A stretch of DNA of 64,000 nucleotides. Origin: Promerops cafer (lineage: Eukaryota > Chordata > Aves > Passeriformes > Nectariniidae). Under the pieces are notes generated by a model that was not told the DNA's origin, did no database searches, and worked only from the letters and a program-made list of their open reading frames with translations. Positions 38,435 through 52,301 of this stretch are shown here, piece after piece; the first letter of the stretch is position 1, and every line of letters begins with the position of its first letter. The stretch is from the NCBI GenBank assembly GCA_013398275.1, contig VZSE01014929.1, positions 843,295 to 907,294 on the forward strand, in the 5' to 3' direction. A program made the translations under genes and the position numbers.

Positions 38435-40230
38435 CAGCAGTCCTGGCTGGGATTAATGCCCTGCAGACATTCTGCCTTGAGACAGTTCCATGGCAGGCCA
38501 TGCACCACTGAGGTGTAAATCTAAGAGAGCTCACCATGGCAGTAGTTGTAGCTTGGCGTGCTAAATGATGGTGGGTTTTATAGAAATAAAGGCAAGTAAA
38601 ATACCTTTGTATGTTGTGTGAACCTAGCTTCCTCAGAGAAGTAAATTAGCATGGGAGATCACTGATGCTTTGCTGTCTTTGGTTAGCTTCATTTGGAGTG
38701 TGATGTGCTGGCAATTACTGCCGAATTTCCCCAGGCACTGGCAAGATCTTTTCCTCTTAAGAACAACAGGCTTGGGTTTGCTGATTGGATTGGCACTTGT
38801 ACTTTTATCCCTCTTCACTGAACTTTCTTAAGAGTTACTTATCTCTTCAGGGATATGTTGATAAAGGCATGTTGGCAAATCCTGCAGCCAAAGCTGTGCA
38901 GGAGCAAGCTAAAGAGAAAGATTAGGATCAGTCTGAGCTTTGAGAGGCAGACAGGGGATTCCCTTCTCCTTGAATAAAGACATTATCTGCTTCAGCAGTG
39001 GCGTGACAAATGCACCAACCCTCAAGCACCATCCCCATTCAGTTCAGTTAAAAATCTTCCTTAAGGCACAGCAGCAGAGACAGATTTCAAAATAATTGTA
39101 TCATGTTTTAAACCCCATAAAAATCACCAAAAGTGACTGATCGAGTGAAACTAGTGTGCTTATCGAGATAATGATTTTTTTAAACATTAACAATGCTTAA
39201 AAGTTGTAGGAGGAAGCAAGAATAATCAAAAATATGGGATTTGCTTGGAGTGCCCCACGCCCTCCCCCCCTCACCAAACACAAACTAGATGGTTCTAAGA
39301 AATAAAAGATGGATAGCAGCAGTGGGGAGCCATCTGGTAAAGGCACTTTTTATTCTTGATAGTTAAAATGCAGAAGTTGCACACAGAATTGCTTTTCAAG
39401 TACTGCTTAAAACATGTTGTTAATGACTATATAGTAATGTGCACAGGCAGGATGCACACTTTCCATTGGGAACTTTTGAAGACTATTTATGCTCAGCTTC
39501 TAAAGGTGCCGATCTACTATGCAGGGCAAAGTTGTATTTGAAACTTCAATATAACCCTGGGTTTTGGTATAAGAAAATTGTCTGAACTATGGACATACTC
39601 CCTTGGCTTTGGTTTCAGAAATTCAAACCAAAACTCCTTTGTTAGATAAAAGCACAACTTAATTGCAAAGGACAATGGAAACAGTGATTGAAAACATATT
39701 TTTTCATTTGAGTGAGAAAGTTAGCACTCGAGGGAATTTGGATGTGTTTGCTTCAGGGCTTTTGGTGGGCAGTGCTCTGCTTGGCAAGCATTTTGCTTCA
39801 AGAGCATTTTTGTATGACTTTTCTGATCTAGAGCTTCAGAAAAGAAGCTGTAGAGAAGGGAGAGAACAAAACTCAGAGATGCAGAAGAAAAGTCTCAAGG
39901 CCCAACAGAAGAGATCTAATCACTCTTGGAACATCTTAAAATGTTAAAATAGCTACATTAAAAAAGAAGCAAGCTTGAGCCATTTAACACTATAAATCAT
40001 GGAAAGCAGTGAAAACTAATATTTATGAGGGCGATTGTGAAAGCTTGTGTGACAGTTGGAAATTACATCACTGTTGATGTTTCAAATTCTTGCATAAAGT
40101 AATGCAATACTGTGTTTATGAATGAATGAGCGAGTGATTGAGCTGTGCTAAGTGCACTCTGTGGTTAAACCGGGTTGAGCTATTTTGTATCTCTTTTGTC
40201 CGCCTAGGTTACTTTGCAGCAATCAGTCCC
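38435..40230. other. gene-free intronic stretch before the exon
   Basis: No repeat or motif cluster stands out between the LTR and the splice acceptor. The 94-codon frame at 39663-39947 has no recognisable features. Confidence 0.65.
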
Positions 40231-40287
40231 CTAATTTCAGTGTAAATGCACAAAGCTCAATTCTGTGTATGTATTTCTTTATTCCAG
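40231..40287 (+). promoter_or_regulatory. JAZF1: 3' splice site of JAZF1 intron 1
   Basis: The tract GTATGTATTTCTTTATTCCAG leads straight into the exon and is pyrimidine-rich with no AG after 40255 until the splice AG at 40286-40287. A CTAAT motif at 40231-40235 and the A in GCTCAAT near 40260 are possible branch points. The latter is at the more usual distance. Which one is used is inference. Confidence 0.85.
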
Positions 40288-40360
40288 ACACCGACCCACG
40301 TGTATTAGAAAAACAAGAACTTCAGCAGCCAACCTATGTTGCTCTAAGTTACATTAACAG
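40288..40360 (+). CDS. JAZF1: JAZF1 exon 2 (internal coding exon)
   Basis: The 73 bases follow a good acceptor and precede a consensus GTAAGT donor. The exon enters in phase 1: its first two bases, AC, finish an Asp codon begun in exon 1. Then come 23 whole codons and two bases (AG) of an Arg codon. The peptide contains TDPRVLEKQELQQPTYVALS and ends YIN, which I recognise as residues about 39-63 of the 243-residue JAZF1/TIP27 protein. This lies directly after the first C2H2 zinc finger and before FMTDAARREQ in exon 3. JAZF1 is a nuclear zinc-finger cofactor. It was first described as a repressor of the orphan receptor TR4/TAK1 (NR2C2) and later linked to the NuA4/TIP60 acetyltransferase complex. 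As I recall, the TR4-binding stretch was mapped to about residues 39-79, so this exon would carry its first half. No stop or frameshift is seen. The length is not a multiple of three, so skipping it would shift the frame. Identification is from memory of the protein; the match is continuous over 25 residues. Confidence 0.96.
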
Positions 40361-40366
40361 GTAAGT
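40361..40366 (+). promoter_or_regulatory. JAZF1: 5' splice site of JAZF1 intron 2
   Basis: The junction AACAG|GTAAGT is a near-perfect consensus donor. It fixes the 3' edge of the coding exon and the + orientation of the gene. Confidence 0.93.
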
Positions 40367-43300
40367 GTGGTTATTTTTCAGGTATAACTGATCTTGGTTT
40401 GCACAATGTATATTCTACCAAAATAGCATGCTTATGGATGCACTCTGTTTTGCATCATGGGATATGACAATATCATAACACCTGTTTTTGAAAAACAGTT
40501 TAATTAAAATTTAACTAAATTTTTTAATCATTTTTGCATAAGGCACAAGCAGCCTTTCAGATGCACTGGTCAAATACTTAGGAATGAGGTTTTAGCTTTT
40601 TATGTTTTAGCTAAATCTCATGCCAAAGAAGATATTTTTTCTTGGCTTAGTTTTCTGTTTTATTGTACTTCACACAAGTGAGTAGAGAAAGATTTCAGTT
40701 TTGATTGGAAAAAAGTTCTATCTGATAATAATTCAATATATAAGCAGATTTTTTACAGAACTTCAAAAGTTTTTCAACCACAATATATGTCTTTAAAAAT
40801 ATTGCTTACCAGCCCTGTATAACCTAAAACTTGAGAGCAATTAAGAAATTTAACCATTTTAAAAGTACTTTTCTAAGTAACAGGGCCTCTGCTTTTCAGT
40901 TATTGACTGATGGTGGTACTGAAACCTCCGGGATACTCCAGCATGGATTATTATTTTTATACATAGAAGACCAGTTTGCTTTTTTGTTTTTGCTGTCTAG
41001 AGGATGAGGTACAAACTCATAAGCCTGTAAGCCTGAAAGATTAACCCAAGATTTAGTTCAGCGTAGACTGAGTTGATTCAAACTCCCATGGGTCACGCAA
41101 AATTTTTGTTTCTAATTCTACCTCATTTTAAAAATGGGAAAAAGCGAAACAAAAGCAAAAACCAACAAACTTTTAAAAACACAGAATCCACTCTTTGACT
41201 TTCTGTGATGTTTGCTGTAGCAAAAAAGTGTCAGTGGGTGTGTGGAGAAAGAATACTTCTAGGTGTGGAAGAAAGAAGTGGTGTTCACTTGGTGAAATGA
41301 CTACATTTTCTCCACCACATGAGACTGTGATTAAGAATAGCCGGTATTGACATGATTTCCTACTTGGCAAGTAACTCTTGTTCTTCCTGGAGACAGTCCG
41401 ACTGTTAAAGCATACTTTGAAATTAGCCATGACCCTTTTTAACACTTAGTTCTGCTGATCTCATTTAATGTATAAAACTTTTTTTTCCCAATATGCAGGC
41501 TTGGTATGCTGTTGTGCGTGTTGATATGTTTCCCCTCTTTCCATCATATACTTGAGTATTTTCTCTTTTTGCTTCTGTGGTTATTTTACTCAATGTGAGA
41601 GAGAGGAAAGGTTTAGGATTTTTTTTTAAATTAAGGAAAAGCTGTTTTAAGACCACATACTTGACCATGGGACTTGTTTTAAGACAGTAGGACTTGATCG
41701 TCCAGTTTGGAATCAGACTGCTTCTAAAGTAGTTTGAAAGTGATAGCTCATCTAGATTTCATTACTTTGGTACCCTTTAAACAGAGTTCTGTGTGACTGA
41801 GACAGTTTTAGTTGCTACATATTTTGTCCAAAGTTTCTTACCCTGTCATTTCTGAAAAATAATTCTGGAGAACCAAACTGTGTTGTTTGTATAGTAAAAC
41901 TGAATCTGAATTGACTTGTGCTTGAACCAGCTGCTATTTAGTTGCTTTTTTAATTGTATTTCAATTTTTTCCAAAGTGCTAGAATCTTTCATTGAACCAC
42001 CTGCTCTATGCAACTCAAGCTCTTGAGGGAGCAGCAATATCCATTACAGTACAAGACATGCCTTTCTATTTCCCACTACATATGCCAGAGCTGAATTCTG
42101 CTTTGTTGTCCCAGGCTATGAACTCAGATTTTGTAGCCTAATACATGTCATAAACATGTTGCATACTGTTAGATATCAAACACCAGATACTGCTGCACTT
42201 TTTTAAAACCCATGCTTTTATGGCTTCCAAGTGGAGCTGAACTTAGCTCAGTTCCTGCTGTGAGTTACAGACCTTAAAACAATCTTCCTCTGCAAGTTTG
42301 TATATTCAATATGTTCTGTGTGGGCCATACGGTCTCGTGGAGCCTGGGAAAATAGGGACATCTGATTCTCAGGGACTGCCAAAATTGTATGATAAGATGT
42401 ACACTAAATATATGTTGTGGTAGAAAGATTAAATGGGTGTGCTTTATGCTCTGCCCATTGCCCTGTTGTATGGTGGCTATTATGAGCTAAAACAAAACAT
42501 AAATCTGGGTTGTCTGGCTTGATAGCTGGGAGGATAAAGTATCACTAAAACAGATAGCAGAGAGAGAAGGGTACTGGAGTCTCTGTTTACAACTTGAAAC
42601 ATACTCTTGTTTCCATTTCCCTTCTATCCCTGGTTATTTTCTCAGGCATATTATTATGGCAATACTGTTTCTGCTCTGAAGTTCTGAGACAGCCCTCAGA
42701 TTGTGGATGTCTAAATCTGTAAGGCTCCATCTCTTTCTCTGCTGGAGATTTACTGCCATTACAGCTTTCAGTAACTACACACAGATGCTGCTTCCATAGT
42801 GTGTGATCCTCATGTAGACAGATAACATTCCTTTTAAAACGGGTGGACAAAATATAAATTATGGGTCATAATGGTTTGTTACTGCTACATCAAACACTTC
42901 CATCAGACATTGACTGAATTGCCACAAATCCCTTTCTCAGACAAAGTTTAATGTAGCCTTAGTCAGTCCCCAGTATTGATGACTATTCCCTGCTTTCTTC
43001 TGGTTTGGTTTCTTAGAAGTCAGAATTGGAATCAATAAAAGACACACTACAGCCAAAGCAGATGCAGTTAATCTGTTTCCGTCCTATAAATACAGGAGAG
43101 GTTTGTCTGCAAGGAGTTCAATGGTGCTACTACAAGAATGGAATACTGGCTGTGATCTGTCAGGAGTGGTTGCAAATGAGCTCTTGGGCCAACATCCTCC
43201 AGTACTTTCTAGAGGTATTTCCTTTGTAGGATGGGTCAAGACACCTTTATATTTTGTATTGTGTTGAAATGCAGTAGTTAGCCACAGCCACAGATTAATA

Positions 43301-46300
43301 TTGCTTATACTGCTACTTAAATGCAGGTTTTATAGCTTAAGTTAATCAACATGGCTATGTATTTTGCTTGGTGTTTATTGGCATCTGCATAGCCCTGTTT
43401 CTTCCTCTAAGTGTGTTATTCTGGGTCCTTAGAGGTGATGGCTCTCGAGGTCGCTCAATTACCTGGCATTGCAGCACACAGCCAAGGCTCTTAGACTGGT
43501 GCAGTCTCATGGAGAGAGACTTCTCAGTATTCTCATATTTGAAAGTTTGTTTAATGTGGATACTGCTAGTTTCCTGTTAAGGAGGAAAGCAGCTGTTGTG
43601 GGAATGTTTGGGCTTTTTAAGAAACAGCAAAACAAACATACCAATATTACTAGCACGAGTGAGAAGACAACAGAGGCATACAAATAATTCCTTTGTCTGA
43701 AAAGGTAATATTAAAAAAAATGTTTATAATAAAAAAGCTTTTATTCCCAACTTAGTGAATGAAAAATTCTTTACAATTAAGTTTTAATGGGGGTATTTCA
43801 ACTTTCAGATTGTAAGTATCCGAAATGGGAAAAAAGCATATGCTACTGGAGTTAATTCGTTTCACCTTGAATATGAAGGGTGGGAAGTGCCATAGTAACA
43901 TGTGTTATTGGAAACATATACCATAAAAAGAACAATTAATTCTGTATTTAATACAATTTCCATGAAATACATTTTTCTTAAATACAGTAATTGCTTTGCT
44001 TAAAAAAGTTTGATCCAGATGGGGGAAAAAGAGAACTAGTATGCACCTACAACTGAAACTAAGCAGTCATAATTATATACTGTTTCTACTGCACATTTCA
44101 TAATGGCTATATTAGGGAATTGTTGAAAATAAAGACTGTTGTAATCTTTAAATCTTTTAAAATCTACCAAAATACTTTAATTATGTTAACCCCAGGTTCT
44201 TTTTAATAGTGTTTTTCTATTCATAATTGAGGTCATAGAAGAAGGGTTGTACAATAAAATATGTTTTAAGCATCAATCCTGCAAGCAGTTAGAGCACACT
44301 GGTGAGAACATTTTTGGTGTTGCCTCTGGGCAGTTTGTTGAATGAGACTGTTGAATGTCTATAAAGTTAATTCTCATGCACAACTGGGAGCACAAATGAA
44401 ACCTGTGATCGAAATTGGATGGCATTATTAGACGAAGAGCCCAAGATTATCCTTGCACATCTCTGAATCAGTCTAACACTTTCGCTCCTCCCTCCAGATT
44501 TTAGTTTTAACTAGCAAGATTTTGCCTCACTGTTACCCTTGTAAATTCCTATGGGCTTCAGGAATCTCATCTCCACCCACTTCCCTTTTATTTCACCTGT
44601 CATTGACTTCTCAAGACAAAGTTTTCTTACTCTGCCTCCTTTTTTTAAAACCATGAGAAGTAAAATCAATCATTTCTGAGCATATACATTTGTGAAAGAA
44701 ATTAATTGCTTGCAAAGTTTTGGCCACTGCAAACTCTCCCTATGTCTTGTCCAGCTCACTAATTCTGGTTCTACTGCTCTTACCTGTTTTTTCCAGGAGT
44801 AAAACAAACCGCCAATGCCATAAGACTTAATGATCATTTGAAAGTTATTTCGAAAAGTGGCAAATTTTTAGGTACTGTTATGTTTAGTATGCACAATATT
44901 ACTAATGCAATAACAAGAAGGATGGTTTTAGATTTGAGGCAGTGCTTTTTGACTACATCTGTGGGGTTTTGTTGCCTGGAATCAGAAGAAAAACTTCTGC
45001 AAATAATACTGAAGTGATAACATAAAAAGCTTTCAGATGCACAAAATACCGGAATGCGCACATGTGGCAGAGGATTTCTGTGATTTTTTATAAGGCTAAT
45101 TAATTAGTATATCTAGCAGGTACAACCAGTAAGGAACCAGTTGCCCCAGCAACCCACCCTTGGGTCTGCCCCTTGGAGTTGCTCCAGGGGACTCCTTGCC
45201 CTGTATCTTGTCATGTTTCTCAGGTGCTGGTATAAAACAATGTCCATGGTAGAAATTCTCATCTTGAGAATAAGACTAAACAGAATTTCAAGAATGTGTT
45301 AGAAACAGTTAGCTATTGTTCTAAAGTGAGAGAAGGGGTGAGAAAGTGTTAAAAACCTATACAACTATATATTAAAAATCTATAAAGCTACAAATATATG
45401 AAAAAGCTAAAAATGTTTAGGCATCAGTTTCTTAGCAGAGCATCCAAACCACATGATACTGCAACACATTGCACTTTTCCTGTGGTTCAGCCCTGAGAGA
45501 TTTTCCTGGGGTAAACTATGAGCAGTAGTTGCACAAGAACCCAGTGAAAGACTGTAGCTTCTTGGAGGTCATAGCCCACGGCTGGATGTGCCATCAAGGT
45601 GCTCTATGAAACATTTTGCAGCAGTGAAAATCTTGTTGCTTCCTTTTTTCTATGAGCACAAGTGTTAAGTTGTTTGAGTAATTTGTGGGAGACAATTCAG
45701 TTTTGTCCCCTTTGATTCAGTAAGAGTGTTTTAATCCTAAGACTTTTTATTAGCTTGGGGTAGGACATTTCTCCTCCTTGCCTTCTGATGTCTGTGTACC
45801 GTCACTGTAATGGCTGTTGGGGCACAGTTTGGAACAAAAGTCATGAGCCTGGAGAGAAGCATGTTTGTTTCTCCTTGCTTACCTTCATAATAAATTCTCC
45901 TGCAGAAGGCATATGCAAAGTGAAACAATTCTGAAATGGTGAGCATCTTTCTCTAAAATAACTATTTCCTGCATCATTCACCTGATAAGCAGTAGATCAA
46001 GCTTCAAGTCTTTCTAATTAATTCAGGCATGATATTTTCACTTTGAAGTTGTATCACTAATGGTCCATAACAGATTGAGGCATGCTACCATTAAATATAT
46101 AAAACCCCTTAAAATTTATTTTTGATCTCAAAATAGTTAATTTGAATTTTTGAATGAGTAAAAAGCAAAACCTAAAAAAGAAGGTATAACTAAGAGCCAT
46201 CCTAACTTTTTTTTGATATAGCATATACTGTCTTAGATCTCATGCCATGATTTAGAAACAGAAGGGTAAAGACAAGGGAGACATTTCCATTTCAGGAATT

Positions 46301-49300
46301 CTATTGTAGATGAGCTTTTCTGCATATGAGCCTGTGAATCTCTTGAAGTATTGCTGTATTACCTGTTGAGACTTGCTACATTTTATGATGCCTAGTACCA
46401 CAGTTCTTCCTCTCTGTCTTAAAATCCAACTTTTCCTTCCCATAACATGATACTGTCTCATTTGAATTGAATATCACAACTTTGTAGAAAGTGCAGTGAT
46501 TCCCTTGGATTGTTGGTTCTCATCACACTGAAGGTGCATGCCAATGCTTCCAGTAGCTGCTGGATTGAATGCATGAGACAGGATACAGAAAGAAAGGGAT
46601 CAAAGTAACATGTCAATTGCCAGATAATATTTTTCTGTGTAAGCCTATTTTTAAGTTAACAGTGACCAAGTAGATCATATGGTTTTATTCATGTAGCCCT
46701 ATCTTTATGCTCTGCCATTTGACTTGTTCTGGAGATGGAACAAGACAAACTTCAGATGATAATTCAAACAAGATGTGCAGAAATGAATGATAGTTAGGGT
46801 AAGGGGAATGCCTTTTGGTTTGGAAGGATTTATGCAGATGGCTTTGTTTTCTCTTTCTCTCTTGACCAGTTTCAAGCTAAGCAAATCTAAAGATTTATAT
46901 GATGTACAGCTCTTCTATTTCATGTCAGCAGTAAAGATCAAAAAGCAGATTGGCACTTTAAGGAAAAGCCTTAATGCCATGCCTTGAAATAAAAATTACA
47001 TGGTGAATTTAAACACAGGACACTGAAAGAATGTGTCTTAGTTGTGGAGTTGATTTTTTTGTTTTAATTGAGAGGGAATTAGCTTTCTTATGGTAGTTTT
47101 TCTGTGAAAGACTCAGGATTTTTCCTTTCCTTTTCTTTTCCTTCCCATGAATTTCAAGTGAAAGCAGCATTGCCAAGTCAGCATCATTTCTTGCAAGTGA
47201 ATGCATGCACACCTCTGTGTAATTCAGTTACCAAGCACTAGAGCACTAGACAGTATAAGTCCTCAAGATTTTCAGGATTCTTGTCTCTATTGGTATTTCT
47301 TCATCTTTTGTCAACGTGGCATGCCAAAATTGATGAAAAAAACATCTTGTCTTCCTGGCACTGTTTTTTGTCTTGGCCAGGTCTGTTTCAATTCCCAGCT
47401 TTCTGCATAGGTCTTTTGCACAAGTTGCTGCATTTCAGGAAGGGGAAGGAGAAATACTTTGTCTCTTGCTTTAAAAAGAGGGCATTTAATTTCTGTGATC
47501 TTTAAACTTGATCCTAAGCAGTAGTAAAGTTCTCAGAACAACTGTGTTTTGGCTGCACAAAAAACTTTACTCAGATATTTTGCTGTCAGCTACGTGGGCT
47601 AATAAGGCTCTCAGTGTATATTTCTGTGTGTCGTACCACAATAAGGTCCTCAATTCTTACTAGACTCTGGTAATAACATACATTCATTCTTTATATTGCA
47701 GTTACTTTAGATACTTGCAGAGCTATTTGGAAAACACATTAATGTGCCCAGTTTCAGATCCTCTGCAGAAATAAGAACTTGCAGAAACCATTATGCTTTG
47801 ATTTATGAGTGAAGGATGAGCAAAAATTTTACAGTTTTGATTAGTTTTCTTTTCAAGTACAATCTGAGTTTAAATGGCTGAAAGGAGTGGCTGTTCTTCC
47901 TGTCTCTACCATTTAGAAAAAGGGCTGATATATACAGCTAGTTACCTCCTATCCTGGTAAGTTTATTTGCTTTAAATCACCATCAACAACAGCAACAAAA
48001 CATTACATGCGCAGGAGAAAATTACAGACTGAGTAGAAAACTTAGGAAAGGTTCATGCTGTCCAGTGTTTTGCTAAAAGCTTGTCGTGACAATCTTAGCT
48101 ACATGGGATGAGTTGCAGATTGGTAAACTTGCTGTCCCTGGAATTCCAAGGCAGCCCAGACCAGCTGCTGGTAATTCTCATTGACTGTGGCCTGATTTTT
48201 TATGGACCTAAAATTACTTATCACTGACCTTTTGTACAAAATTAGTTCTTCAAAAGTAGTGCTTCTTTGTCTAATTTCACTGATTTTTAAAAAGTAACAT
48301 GATTTCATTGTCAAGCTGCCTACTTAGATTCGTTGCAAAAAAGCACGCATAGGATTAATCTACAGAAAGACTTAAAATTAGATTTTCAAATAAATTTGGT
48401 AGTTCAAAATGCAAATTATTGAATTACTTTTTTTTCCTATGTTAGCTTTTAGCTATGTGAGCACATTGTATATTCTTAGATTCATTCCAGTACTGAATAT
48501 CCCACTAATTTATTAAAATGCAACAAACTCTATCCATATTCATAATTCCTAGGGTGTCTGAAGACGCTTGATGTTTCCCTCTCTTCTCCTTCATTCTTAT
48601 TTTTGCATATAACACTTCCAGGTAAAGGCTCTTGCATGTCATTTGCAAAGTCTTGCTAGTGTTCACTGAGAGATGGGGCCTATAAACATAAAGGCCACGT
48701 AGCAAATAGAGTCTCAGCACAAAGTTTGTATATTGTCACAGGCATTCAGAAGTAGGGCTGCAGTTTGGAGGCTGCATACCAAGGCTGTCCAAGTCATGCT
48801 TTAGGACAGCCTGTAGCCTCGACTAGAGATTAAGTGCAGATGAGAGAATATTCTTAGTGCTTAGGGAACTTGGCTCGTGAGGAAAGAACATTGATGTCAT
48901 CTTCCGCTACGTGAAGCCTACTCCAAAGTGTTACTCTCAGCCTTAATTTTCATTAAATACGTTTGCGGTTGGGTTGACCTCTCAATTTGATTCTGAGCCA
49001 GGGAGAAAATTTTATATCCTGCAAAGATGCATTCCTTATCCCACCACTTCCTCTTCAATACTCCAGTGTCCCGAGAAATGGAGACCAGGTGGAGAGCTTG
49101 ACAGAGTTGATTTCTTGTCTTTTTGAGGCCAAGGGTGCATTTAGCAGGCCAGCAAGGGAATTTTGGAGTCCACCAGCAAAATGCTTTTGAAAGATGGTTC
49201 TCCTAGGTCTATGAGTGGAATAGCACAGGTTATGGCAGTCTTTAAGCACCTTCAGTACAGAGCTGAAAGGAGCCTGTGTTGTGCACTGGAATCCTGACTA

Positions 49301-50079
49301 GGCTTCATTCTAGAACAAAATGAAGGTCAAAACTGAAGCCATCTGAAAGCAACTGGTGGATATGAAACATAAGCATGAAAGAGAGCAGTGAGGATATATG
49401 TTATGATAAAGAATTGGTGAAGCTGGACTGCCCTGATTGTGAGCACGTATTATATATATATAGTAAAGGAATTTTTAATATGATGAAAACGGAGGAAAGA
49501 AGAAAAGGTTCCTTTGGCTTTTGGTTTTCTTTTGGGGCTGCTCTCCTAAACTTGTAAAGTGCTGACAGGAGGAAGCCCTGGCACATCATCTGTGATTTTT
49601 GTTTTATCTACCTAATTTTGCCAAGATAGTATGTTATCATGTAATCAGAAAATAGTTTTTGACCGTGTAGAGACTATGCAAAACCATAGGGCTTACTGGA
49701 TTTTTATTATGAATGTAGAAACAGAGAAGAGATTGCTCTGATCTTGCCCTTGGATTTTTCTGAAACGTCCAGAACTCAAAACAGTGAAGACAATTTACAA
49801 GACTGTAAAAGCGAGAACTTCCACGATGAAGTAGAAGTAAAACCCTGAAACTGGTGCAAATACATGGGTTTTTTCTGGTGTACAGCTTTTGAATGTGTTT
49901 GTGAATAGGGGTGGACAGTTGCCTGTCTTTGACCTCTGAAAGTCTAAAGTCTAATTCAATGCACTTTAACAATAGTTGTGTATGTTACATATTACACATT
50001 GTTTAAGTAACTTATTTTGGATTATGGTGACCTAAAACACTCACAAGGCTTGCTTGGCTCAGCAAACAAACGCTATTAA

Positions 50080-50480
50080 AGGGAGGCTTTATTTAATTAA
50101 TTTGGCTCAGTTATAGTACAATTAGTCAGGCTGATTTAGTACTTTCTGAGTCTTGGTTTCCCCGAAGCAATACAATTTTGCAGACACTAGATTTCTTGTT
50201 CCAGTTTTTCAGAGAACTGAGAAAGGTTTTCTTTCATTGTCAGTGTTGGGGGTTTGTTTGTGGAGTTTTGTTGGATTTTTTTAAATCAGGCACAACTATT
50301 TCCCCAAGTGGTGTATGAGGATATAGAGATGGAAATAATTACAGCAGCAATTCCATCTACAAGTATAGATGGGCTGCAGGGGTTGACACTGCTGATTTGT
50401 CCTTGATTTATTGAGGAATTGCTGTGGGTTAGCCTTGCATGACTGCTTAGTAATTTCTAATTAGAGTCGCTTTTGTAATG
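50080..50480. promoter_or_regulatory. JAZF1: candidate non-coding element in intron 2
   Basis: TTATTTAATTAATTTGG (about 50087-50103), ACAATTAGTCAGG and TTTCTAATTAGAGTCG give several homeodomain-type cores in repeat-free sequence. There are no repeats or open frames to explain the stretch. Conservation was not testable. Confidence 0.2.
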
Positions 50481-52288
50481 TATGAGCAAGACACCGAAAC
50501 AGAGAGGGATACAGTTGTGGGTTGTGGATTCTGGATGGAGGTGCAAAGAAGGTGACTTGTTCCAAAGTTGCAATGTTATAACTAACATTTCATATCTGCC
50601 ACCATCAGTGCTGGGGATTGACCATGTGCCTTGAATGAACCTTTCACAAGAACTTTTGAGCTGGGAATAGGCTGGATTTATTACTTGCTTTTATAGTGTG
50701 GATAGCAGGACCATTCCTCTTAACATCCAGTTCACCTTTAGCTCCTGTGGTGGTGCCAACAATTTGTGGTAGTAAGTTCCACTCCTGCTACACACAATGT
50801 AAAGTAAATTCAACAAAATTCGAGTATTTGTTGCAAGCAGTTTCCTTCCCTGCAGTAGCTTCCAATGTGAAATATGCTTAATAAAGTGTTAAAAAACCTA
50901 GCCTAAAACATCCCTGTTCAAGGTGAGTCAAGGCATTTATGTGCCTTCCCTCCCTACTGTTTCTTATCTCATTTGCTCATCTGCCATTTCTAAAAGGTCT
51001 GTATTTAGGAAAAGCTGTGAAGCAATTTAAACCAGGTTAGTTGGGCAGTGCTGTCTGCAAGAGGTAGCTGAACAGTTCCTGTCCTCCACGTAGAGGATTA
51101 CCAGGGCTGATGCTGCCTTTTTAGCCACAGAGCATGGGTATAAAGGCCTGGTTTGGCTATTTCCAGCACAAAACCTTTGAGCTTATGCTTTTAATGTGAT
51201 CTTTGGGATCTGACCAACTACAGAAATACTATCTGTTACCAATGTTAAGATTGTAGAAATGCCCTGAATTTACACGCAGCACTATGTAGCAGCTCTTTAA
51301 CCAAAAGAAAACCAAGTGTGTTACCATTTAAAATAATGAGGAAAATACCTCTTGCTAAATGTAATTCTCATAATGTGCTAAATATACTGAAAAATGACAT
51401 TTTGCGGGGGTTTTCAAGAACACATGGGGGAGTACTTAGATTTCCTGTTCCCAGTAATTTTCCCATGTAAATTATATTCCTTATTTTTTTTATAATTTTT
51501 TCTACTGATTTCTCTTGCACAGTACTTAGTCATAATGCTCTTAGAGGTTGTTCTTTGTTGTTGCTGTTGTTTTTTGCAATTTAATGCAGAAAGCTGGAGA
51601 AAGGTTTGTAGAAGCCTGTAGTGCACTTATGTAAAATTAATGTACTCTTCTTCATGCTAGTAAAAGAAACATACAATCAGTAGGTAAAGAACTTCTAATA
51701 TTTTTTTCATGCTTCATGAAGAGCAATCTCATTTGTTCTTATTGGTACCTGAAGTCCTGTGCACATAATTGTTCATTTGCATCATACGTTTTAATGCTGC
51801 TGGTAGTTTTGATTTCACACATCTGGCTCAGTTAGAACAGTGTAATTCAGCCCAGCTAGGCTGGGGATTGTAGACAGCACCACTGCTCTAGTAGAAACCA
51901 ACCTGCATCCCTTTCAGTTAGTAGGGATTTTGCTTAAGTCTTAGGTTCAGTCCAGTAAGAGCCCTTGACTACTACATTGACTCGAAATCTGTTACAGGAA
52001 ACTACTTCTCACACTTTCTAACTGAATACTTCTACAAATCTCATGTATTAGGAGTGACTGAGTTGCTTGTGAGAGATCAGAGTTGACTATCTTCCTACCT
52101 GATTTAAAATTATGAATCTTTTTTTTCTTTGACGACATTTTTGTGCAGGAATTAAATCATTCCCAAACCTAATGTAACATGGATTTTGCTTTAATTTCAG
52201 ACTAAGAAATTTTTAAAATTCTGCTTACGTGAAATGCAGTATAAAATTACAATCTACATGCCCTCCTAAAGGTATTGTAAGTCTAGGC

Positions 52289-52301
52289 TTTTTTTTTTTT
52301 T
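52289..52301 (+). repeat. poly-T run
   Basis: Thirteen T bases followed by CATTTTAATTATTGG. No repeat family is recognised around it. Confidence 0.8.

Larger units (their letters stand above)
1..40287 (+). other. JAZF1: JAZF1 intron 1 (3' part)
   Basis: Everything upstream of the exon is assigned to intron 1 because no exon-1-like sequence (start codon, first zinc finger, CpG-rich promoter) occurs here, and intron 1 of JAZF1 is known to be very long in mammals. Open frames are short, lie on both strands and overlap each other; the longest, 138 codons at 22.6 kb, is explained by a CR1 element. In humans JAZF1 introns carry type 2 diabetes and prostate cancer association signals, so regulatory DNA is expected, but none can be mapped onto this sequence by eye. 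That the whole stretch belongs to JAZF1 is inference. Confidence 0.8.

Noticed and set aside
46787..46987. TTTATGCAGATGGC considered as JAZF1 exon 3 start (FMTDAAR)
   Set aside because: Only the first few bases resemble it; the following codons do not encode the exon 3 peptide.
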